DNA of 10,804 bases from JAZDLO01 sp043801935 (lineage in GTDB: Bacteria > Actinomycetota > Thermoleophilia > RBG-16-64-13), in assembly GCA_043801935.1 (NCBI GenBank), contig JAZDLO010000211.1, forward strand, positions 1 through 10,804, read 5' to 3'. The notes under the pieces are model-generated. The model had not been told where the DNA came from and did not search any database. It saw only the letters and a program-made list of their open reading frames with translations. Shown in pieces: positions 5,415 to 10,804 of this stretch (the stretch's first letter is position 1; each line of letters starts with the position of its first letter). The position numbers were made by a program, and so were the translations under genes.

Positions 5415-6486
5415 CGTGCTCGACTACTCGCTCGACCTGCGGCCGGGCGAGAAGGTGCTCATCGAGGGAGAGATCGGCTCACAGGCCTTGATGATAGCCC
5501 TGGTCGAAGAGACATGCCGGCGGGGAGCGATACCGTTCGTCCAGATGGGGGACCCCCGGATCAGCCGGGCCTGGCTGCGGGGGGCGAGCCGAGAGCAGAT
5601 GGACTTGCGCGTCTCCTGGGACATCCATCGGTTCAAGGATATCGACGCCACTCTATACGTTCTGGCCGGCGACAACGCGTCGGAGTTGGCGGACGTGCCC
5701 GGCACGGTCCTGGAAGCGTCACGCCTCTCCTCCGAGCCGCTCATGGAGCTGGTGCTGGCCAAGAAGTGGTGCGTGCTCCGCTTTCCCACCTCGGCTGCGG
5801 CCCAGCTCGCGGGTATGTCCACCGAGGCCTTCGAGGACTTCTGCCTGGAGGTCTCCACCCTCGACTACGCCCGTATGGATCGGGCGATGGACCCGCTGGT
5901 GGAACTCATGTCCCGCACCGATCGGGTGCGCGTCATCAGTCCTGGGACCGACGTGAGCTTCTCCATCAAAGGAATGCCTGTGATCAAGGCTGCCGGCAAA
6001 TACAATATCCCCGATGGGGAGGTGTTCACCGCCCCCGCCCGCGACTCGGCGGACGGAACCATCGCCTTCAACACTCCCTCGCTCGAGGACGGCACCACGT
6101 ACGAGCGTATCCGCCTGGTGCTGAAGGGCGGGCGGGTCGTGGAAGCCGACTCCAGCGAGCCGGAGAAGATCCAGCAGATGCTCGATACCGATGAAGGCGC
6201 CCGCTATCTGGGCGAGTTCGCCCTGGGTGTGAACCCCCGCATCGACCGGCCCATGAAGGACACACTCTACGACGAGAAGATCGGCGGCAGCTTGCATATC
6301 GCCTGCGGTCGGGCGTATCACGACGCCGACAACGGCAATCGCTCCAGCATTCACTGGGACCTGGTGCTCGTCCAGACTCCCGCGTGGGGAGGGGGAGAGG
6401 TCTGGTTCGACGATGTGCTGGTGCGCAGGGACGGCCGCTTTGTGCTGCCCGAGCTTGAGGGACTGAACCCGGAGAACCTGGTGTGA
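5380..6486 (+). CDS. M29-family metallo-aminopeptidase (AmpS/AmpT-like)
   Basis: A 368-residue cytoplasmic aminopeptidase of peptidase family M29, which removes N-terminal residues from peptides using two metal ions. All expected metal-site residues can be assigned: Glu214 in NIPDGEVFTAP, Glu279 in YLGEFALG, His306 in GSLHIACG, Tyr313 in GRAY, and His325 and Asp327 in SSIHWDLV. The N-terminal half (RPGEKVLIEGEIGSQAL at 21-37) matches the family opening. It is somewhat shorter than Thermus and Staphylococcus members (about 410 residues) but complete in its catalytic half. There is no signal peptide. The start at 5380 has an AAAGGA site 7 bases upstream and overlaps the ribbon-helix-helix gene by 35 bases in another frame, so the two are probably coupled. 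The peptide ABC transporter on the opposite strand next door would make a natural supplier of substrate, which is inference. Confidence 0.94.
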   Translation: MKDPRLETLAHNVLDYSLDLRPGEKVLIEGEIGSQALMIALVEETCRRGAIPFVQMGDPRISRAWLRGASREQMDLRVSWDIHRFKDIDATLYVLAGDNASELADVPGTVLEASRLSSEPLMELVLAKKWCVLRFPTSAAAQLAGMSTEAFEDFCLEVSTLDYARMDRAMDPLVELMSRTDRVRVISPGTDVSFSIKGMPVIKAAGKYNIPDGEVFTAPARDSADGTIAFNTPSLEDGTTYERIRLVLKGGRVVEADSSEPEKIQQMLDTDEGARYLGEFALGVNPRIDRPMKDTLYDEKIGGSLHIACGRAYHDADNGNRSSIHWDLVLVQTPAWGGGEVWFDDVLVRRDGRFVLPELEGLNPENLV

Positions 6487-6505
6487 GCGCGCTCGGCGGA
6501 CGAGC
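6485..6505. repeat. Palindrome and short hairpin in the convergent gene junction
   Basis: GAGCGCGCTC (6485-6494) is a perfect 10-base palindrome overlapping the aminopeptidase stop. GCTCG and CGAGC (6491-6495 and 6501-6505) can form a 5-base stem with a 5-base loop that fills the 18-base gap between the two converging genes. There is no T-run on either side, so a terminator is only a weak possibility. Confidence 0.3.
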
Positions 6506-7878
6506 TAGGGTCTTGGCCCGGGCGCGGCATCCACATCCCCGGGAACGGCCGGGCACGGCACGATGCCGCCGCCGGCTCCGCCGGCGCAGGCATCAAGGGT
6601 GACGACCTTGTCGGAGGCTTTGCCGGCCCGGCCGTAGAGAGGCGCCGCGGCGAAATACAAGATCCCGCCGATGGTGTAACCCAGGGCCTTCGAGACGGCC
6701 TGAGCCGCGTATCCCAGCCCGAGTTGCCCGCCCACGGCTCCGACGTCGGCGAAGAAGGAGTCGAAGGAGAGCACGGTGGCCCGCTGCGCTGAGGGTATGT
6801 GTTCGTTGATATAGGCCTGCCGGACCGGGCCGACGATCCCACTCAGGGTGCCGTAGCCTGTCAGCAACACCACCACTATCCCGAAAGCGGCGATGTGGCC
6901 GCCGGCCGGAGCAAGCAGGCCGGTCACGCCCATGCCCGCTGCGAACAGGGCCATGCCGACGGTCGACACCACCAGCACAGAGGCCGGTCTCGACCCCAAG
7001 CGGGTCCGCGATATCCGGCCCACCAGTGCGTTGCCGCCTACTCCGGAGAGAGCGAACAGGGCGGTTATGACGCCCGCTACCCACACGAGCTGCTCGTTCC
7101 CGAGCAGCTCCAAGGCGTACGGCTGCGACGCGTAGAACAAATACCAGATCAACAGCCCGTTCATCAGCGAGACGAACAGCAGCGGCCGGATCACCGGGTG
7201 GCGCCAGCCGTGCGCCAACCCGGCCTCGAAGATCTTGCGGCTTTCCTCCCCGAAGCGCGCTACCTTCAGGGGACGGGGCTCGAAGCCGATGTCGCGCATG
7301 AACGCCAGGGTCACGACAAAGGCAGCCAGGAGCAGTCCTGTTCGCACGAGATACGGCACGGCCAGGCTCACCTGGCCGAGGAAACCGCCTCCGAGGGTCC
7401 CCACCAGCATCGAGATGCCGTTGAACATGCCGCTGCGAGCGAAGACCCGGTTCTTGCTTCCCGAGAAGCCGGTGGAATCCAGCGCGTCCACCAACCAGGC
7501 GTCGACCGCCCCGGTCTGGCAGGTGAAGCCGAATCCCAGTAGGATCGAGGCCAGAATGAAGCCGGCCATCCCCCATCCGAGGAGCGCCGATCCCACGTAG
7601 CCCAGCGTAGCCACCATCAGAGCGCCGATGCCGAGCAAGAAGGAGGCCCGCCTCCCCACGGTATCGGCGACGACCCCGGTCGGTACCTCGAAGACGATCT
7701 GGCCTGCGCTGAAGCTGGCGTTCACGAGCATCACCCCGAATATGTTCAGCCCCGAGTCGAGCAAGAACAGAGTGTTGACCCCCCAGATGATCGAGGTAGC
7801 TAGTGTGAACAGCGCACCCGTGGTGTAGTAGATGCGCTGGACGCGCACCGCCGTCAAGGGTGTCGCCGAAGGATCCAT
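6505..7878 (-). CDS. Major facilitator superfamily transporter
   Basis: A 457-residue polytopic membrane protein with about ten to twelve hydrophobic segments. The MFS motif A between the second and third segments is seen as GQIVFEVPTGVVADTVGRR (59-77), with the GVVADTVGRR core; a related ALVGRISRTRLGSR loop occurs in the second half. The VFEVPTGVVAD form resembles drug/efflux-type (DHA) carriers, but the substrate cannot be read from the sequence. The frame extends upstream to 8010, but the ATG at 7878 is chosen because the longer version would overlap the permease gene and because AGGTGA immediately precedes it. The gene begins one base after the permease TGA (7882-7880), so it is very likely the last gene of the transporter operon. 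The C-terminal 40 or so residues after the last membrane segment form a Gly/Ala/Pro-rich tail with two cysteines, whose coding DNA is very GC-rich. Confidence 0.88.
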   Translation of the reverse strand: MDPSATPLTAVRVQRIYYTTGALFTLATSIIWGVNTLFLLDSGLNIFGVMLVNASFSAGQIVFEVPTGVVADTVGRRASFLLGIGALMVATLGYVGSALLGWGMAGFILASILLGFGFTCQTGAVDAWLVDALDSTGFSGSKNRVFARSGMFNGISMLVGTLGGGFLGQVSLAVPYLVRTGLLLAAFVVTLAFMRDIGFEPRPLKVARFGEESRKIFEAGLAHGWRHPVIRPLLFVSLMNGLLIWYLFYASQPYALELLGNEQLVWVAGVITALFALSGVGGNALVGRISRTRLGSRPASVLVVSTVGMALFAAGMGVTGLLAPAGGHIAAFGIVVVLLTGYGTLSGIVGPVRQAYINEHIPSAQRATVLSFDSFFADVGAVGGQLGLGYAAQAVSKALGYTIGGILYFAAAPLYGRAGKASDKVVTLDACAGGAGGGIVPCPAVPGDVDAAPGPRP

Positions 7879-7879
7879 G

Positions 7880-8824
7880 TCACCTGTATCTGATGCGCGG
7901 GTTGAGCAGGGCGTAGATGACGTCGGCGCATAGGTTCGCCAGGGCGAAGATGACCACGATGAGCATGGTCGTGGCTTGGATAAGGGGCAGATCGCGCCTC
8001 TGGACGGCAAAGAGCACCAGGCGACCCAGTCCCGGATAGCCGAAGACCGACTCGGTGACGATGAGGCCTCCCATCAGCCAACCGACCCCGGCAGCTACTA
8101 CCGTCACCGTGGGGAGCAGGGAGTTGCGGAGCACATGGCCGAAGAGCACCTGTCTGCTGGTCAGCCCTTTGAGGTGTGCGGTGCGCACGTAGTCCGTTTG
8201 GAGTACCTCCACCGTACCCGATCGGGTCATGCGCACCACGTAGGCCAGGCTGGTCAGCGACACGGTCAGTCCGGGGAGGACCAGGCTGGGCAGGGCGGTC
8301 GCAAAAGAGGCGCCGGGAGCGATGGCGGACGAAGACGGCAGCCACCCCAGTAAGCGGGAGAAGAGCGCGATAAGGAGCACGGCGGTCACGAATTCCGGCA
8401 GGCCGACAAAGGCGAGGGAGCCGGCGGAGATGACCTGATCGAGAGGCGAGTTGCGGCGCCAGGCCGCGATCACGCCCAAGAGTATGCCCAGGGGGACGTA
8501 CATGAGGAAGGCCACCAGAGCCAGCATGGCCGAGTTTCGCAGCCTCTCCAAAGTGACCGCTCGGACATCCTCCTGGGTGCTGATAGAAACGCCCCAGTGC
8601 CCGCTGGCGAAGTCCCCCAGCCAGTTCCCGTACTGGACAACGAGGGGCCGGTCGAGCCCCAGTTCTTGCCGTAACGCGTCTTTCGCTTGTTGGGACGCCT
8701 CTCGTCCCAACACCATCGTGGCAACGTCACCGGGGAGGATGTTGGTGGCGGCGAAGACCAGCATGCTGGACAGCAGCAGGGTCAAGACCACGAATGCCAG
8801 GCGGCGTATGATGAACCGTCCCAC
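7880..8824 (-). CDS. ABC transporter permease, DppB/OppB type (peptide/nickel family)
   Basis: A 314-residue inner-membrane subunit of a binding-protein-dependent importer for peptides or related solutes. The N-terminus MGRFIIRRLAFVVLTLLLSS is the typical first membrane helix of DppB, followed by the LPGDVA and ELGLDRPLVVQYGNWLGDF segments that mark the DppB rather than the DppC subunit. About six membrane helices are visible. The cytoplasmic EAA-type coupling loop is DYVRTAHLKGLTSRQVLFGH (211-230) and contacts the ATPase. The C-terminus VIYALLNPRIRYR (302-314) is also family-typical. The start is GTG at 8824-8822, with a GAGGGG site about 10 bases upstream. It lies 15 bases after the ATPase stop. 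DppB usually needs a DppC partner, which is not present in the window. Confidence 0.93.
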   Translation of the reverse strand: MGRFIIRRLAFVVLTLLLSSMLVFAATNILPGDVATMVLGREASQQAKDALRQELGLDRPLVVQYGNWLGDFASGHWGVSISTQEDVRAVTLERLRNSAMLALVAFLMYVPLGILLGVIAAWRRNSPLDQVISAGSLAFVGLPEFVTAVLLIALFSRLLGWLPSSSAIAPGASFATALPSLVLPGLTVSLTSLAYVVRMTRSGTVEVLQTDYVRTAHLKGLTSRQVLFGHVLRNSLLPTVTVVAAGVGWLMGGLIVTESVFGYPGLGRLVLFAVQRRDLPLIQATTMLIVVIFALANLCADVIYALLNPRIRYR

Positions 8825-8839
8825 GACTCTACTGCCCCT

Positions 8840-10804
8840 CTATTCTTCCAGTTCCGAGCCGGCAGCCGGTTCCTCCACCCAGCTGCCGGAGGCGAAGCTC
8901 TCCTTCTGGAGGGAGGTCAACTCGTCCAAGGGGACGTGGCAGCAGATCGCGTGGTCGCCGGCCATGGAGCCGATAACGGCGCCGGCATCCGCCGCGGTGT
9001 CGCCGGTGCCCGGGGCGACGTGGCCTCCTGCGGCCGAACGCCATGGCGGCTCCTCCGTCTGACAGATGGCGCCCAGATAGCGTGGGCAGCGGGGGTGGAA
9101 GCGGCAGCCCGAAGGGATCTCACCAGTAGAGGGCGCGCCCTCGCGCAGGCGGACGCGCCCGCGCGGCGCGCCAGGATCAGGTACGGGGATGGCCGACAGG
9201 AGAGCCTCGGTGTAGGGGTGGTAGGGGGGCGCCAGCACCCGGGCCGCTTCGCCCTGCTCCATCATCCGGCCGAGGTACATCACCGCGATCCGGTGGGACA
9301 GATGTTGCACCGCGGCCACATCGTGGGAGATGAAGAGATAGGCGGTCCCCTTTTCTTCTTGCAGGTCGACCAGCAGGTTCATGAGCGAGCCCTGCACCGA
9401 CACGTCCAGAGACGAGATCGGCTCGTCGCAGACGACCAAGTCGGGGCCGGCCGCGAAAGCTCGGGCGATCGCCACCCGCTGCTTCTCGCCCCCGCTCAAT
9501 TCGGAGGGGTAGCGGTCGAAATAAGGGGAGGGTAGCCGTACCGCAGCCAGGAGCTCGTAGGCTTTGTGGGTGGCAGTCTTCCGGTCGAGGTTCCCCAGGA
9601 TCATAAGGGGGCGTACGATCGCCTGGCCTACGGTCCGTCGGGGATTCAGAGAGGCCTCGGGGTTCTGGAACACCATCTGTAGGCGCCGCAACACCGCTCT
9701 GCTTCGACGGGCAGCCGAGGGGCCTAGCCGCGTTCCTTCCATCGAGACTTGGCCCTTGGACGGCACGCTCAACCCAGTCACCGCCCGCGCCAACGTAGTC
9801 TTGCCGCTGCCGCTCTCTCCTACCAGGCCCAGCGTTCGTCCTGGATCGATCCACACGGTGACGCCATCGACCGCCCGAGTGCCTGCGTCAGCGCCGGGGC
9901 TCGGGAAGACTTTCGTTATGTTCCGCGCGTCCACGAAGTGAGCGCCGCGACCTCGCCGGGCGGCTCGTGAGGAGGGCGATCGCGGCCGCCGGCCGGACGC
10001 GATCGCCGCCACGCCGGCGGTTCCGGGCGCAGTCATGTCGGGCACGCTGATGGCCGCGCGCCGACCCTCATCGGACAACAGCATCTCCCATCTTAGGCAG
10101 GATGTGGCGCGCCCGTCTGCCACCCGGGCCAGCGGAGGCCGGGAAGCACGGCACACGTCCAGCGCCAGCGGGCAGCGGGGGGCGAAGGTGCACCCGGTGG
10201 GTAGGTCGTCCAGCCGAGGCAGCGATCCGGGGATGGTGGCCAAACGCGCACCGGGGCCGGCCGGGTCACCCCCGGATTCGTCCGAAGCGCTGTCTCCGCC
10301 GCCGGCGACGTAGAAGTGGGGCACGCAATTGAGCAAGTTGAGCGTGTAAGGGTGCAACGGCTGCCCGAAGAGGTCGGCCGCGGTGGCCTCCTCAAAGATC
10401 TCACCCGCGCACATGATCGCCACCCGATCGCAGATGCGCGAGACGACACCCAGGTTGTGGGTTATGTAGAGAATGGCACTGCTGAACTCGGCCTTCAGCT
10501 CGTCGAGCAGATCGAGTACCATCGCTTGGGTGGTGACGTCCAGAGCGGTAGTCGGCTCGTCAAGGATGAGCAGGTCGGGGTTGGTAAGGAGGGCCATGGC
10601 GATGGCGCTTCGCTGCAGCATCCCTCCGGAAAGCTGGTGAGGATAGCGGGCGGTCACGGATTCGGGATCGGGCATGTCCACGCGCCGGAGCATGCCGAGG
10701 GTCAGATCCCGGGCCGCACGCCGACCGAGGCCCAGATGGAGCCGACCCATCTCGTCCAGCTGTCGCCCGATGGTCAAGGTGGGATTCAACGCCCCCTGGG
10801 GGTT
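8840..10804 (-). CDS. Fused tandem peptide-type ABC ATPase (DppD-DppF-like), 5' end off the right edge
   Basis: The frame is open through the right edge; 654 residues are visible, beginning NPQGALNPTLTIG, which is the Q-loop region of a DppD/OppD domain, so its Walker A lies outside. First domain (visible numbering): signature LSGG at 58-61, Walker B DLLILDEP at 77-84, H-loop His116, then an oligopeptide-type C-terminal extension (HPY at 151-153) with cysteines 205, 211, 218 and 236. A Gly/Ala/Arg-rich linker (about 240-290) joins a second complete DppF/OppF-like domain: Walker A GESGSGKT at 329-336, Q-loop Gln380, LSGGEKQR from 436, Walker B DLVVCDEP at 455-462, H-loop His494, second HPY at 529-531, and cysteines 567, 573, 581 and 621/622. 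A TTG at 10789 could be taken as a start but lies within the conserved Q-loop motif, so it is rejected. The protein hydrolyses ATP to drive import with the adjacent permease. Fused ATPases of this kind are known (GsiA, YejF, mycobacterial OppD). The substrate is not determined. Confidence 0.94.
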   Translation of the reverse strand, partial: NPQGALNPTLTIGRQLDEMGRLHLGLGRRAARDLTLGMLRRVDMPDPESVTARYPHQLSGGMLQRSAIAMALLTNPDLLILDEPTTALDVTTQAMVLDLLDELKAEFSSAILYITHNLGVVSRICDRVAIMCAGEIFEEATAADLFGQPLHPYTLNLLNCVPHFYVAGGGDSASDESGGDPAGPGARLATIPGSLPRLDDLPTGCTFAPRCPLALDVCRASRPPLARVADGRATSCLRWEMLLSDEGRRAAISVPDMTAPGTAGVAAIASGRRPRSPSSRAARRGRGAHFVDARNITKVFPSPGADAGTRAVDGVTVWIDPGRTLGLVGESGSGKTTLARAVTGLSVPSKGQVSMEGTRLGPSAARRSRAVLRRLQMVFQNPEASLNPRRTVGQAIVRPLMILGNLDRKTATHKAYELLAAVRLPSPYFDRYPSELSGGEKQRVAIARAFAAGPDLVVCDEPISSLDVSVQGSLMNLLVDLQEEKGTAYLFISHDVAAVQHLSHRIAVMYLGRMMEQGEAARVLAPPYHPYTEALLSAIPVPDPGAPRGRVRLREGAPSTGEIPSGCRFHPRCPRYLGAICQTEEPPWRSAAGGHVAPGTGDTAADAGAVIGSMAGDHAICCHVPLDELTSLQKESFASGSWVEEPAAGSELEE

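Noticed and set aside
6571..6585. GCCGGC-TCC-GCCGGC hairpin as an intrinsic terminator
   Set aside because: It lies inside the MFS coding region and has no following T-run on either strand.
6593..7576. Minus-strand open frame of 327 codons inside the MFS gene
   Set aside because: It is an Arg/Pro-rich alternate frame of the membrane protein gene and has no hydrophobic segments or motifs.
8687..9535. Plus-strand open frame of 282 codons opposite the ABC ATPase and permease
   Set aside because: It is antisense to the Walker and signature motifs of the ATPase and has no recognisable domain.

Overview
The window is a gene-dense, high-GC stretch of bacterial chromosome. By eye it is roughly two-thirds G+C, with strong G/C bias at third codon positions, GTG starts, 1 to 4 base gene overlaps and purine-rich ribosome binding sites. 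This suits an actinobacterium or another high-GC bacterium, but the sequence alone does not fix the lineage. I see no RNA genes, insertion sequences, CRISPR arrays or phage genes, and no gene-free stretch longer than about 180 bases.

Left block, bases 1-3950, minus strand: four genes read right to left. They are a hot-dog (4HBT/YbgC-type) thioesterase, a GNAT acetyltransferase of the YhbS type (4-base ATGA overlap), a LuxE-type acyl-protein synthetase (55-base gap with a hairpin) and a LuxC-type acyl-CoA reductase (4-base GTGA overlap, running off the left edge). The last gene opens with GTG and has no stop in the window, so it is easily missed; its motifs and catalytic cysteine are clear. 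Thioesterase, synthetase and reductase are the three activities of the bioluminescence fatty-acid reductase LuxD-LuxE-LuxC, but here the thioesterase is from an unrelated fold. I infer a fatty-aldehyde-forming pathway. No luciferase gene is in view, so its end use is unknown.

Middle block, bases 4130-6486, plus strand: an SPFH/band-7 membrane protein with an unusual Gly/Ala-rich insertion, a 65-residue ribbon-helix-helix protein, and an M29 aminopeptidase whose start lies inside the preceding gene. The short region 3951-4129 holds divergent promoter candidates, including a good sigma70-like promoter for the SPFH gene.

Right block, bases 6505-10804, minus strand: an oligopeptide/dipeptide-type ABC transporter. 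It has a fused two-domain ATPase (5' end off the right edge), then a DppB/OppB-type permease, then an MFS transporter starting one base after the permease stop. The second permease and the solute-binding protein are not in the window and may lie to the right. This block converges with the aminopeptidase gene across only 18 bases. An inferred overall theme is acyl/lipid reduction on the left and peptide import and hydrolysis on the right.
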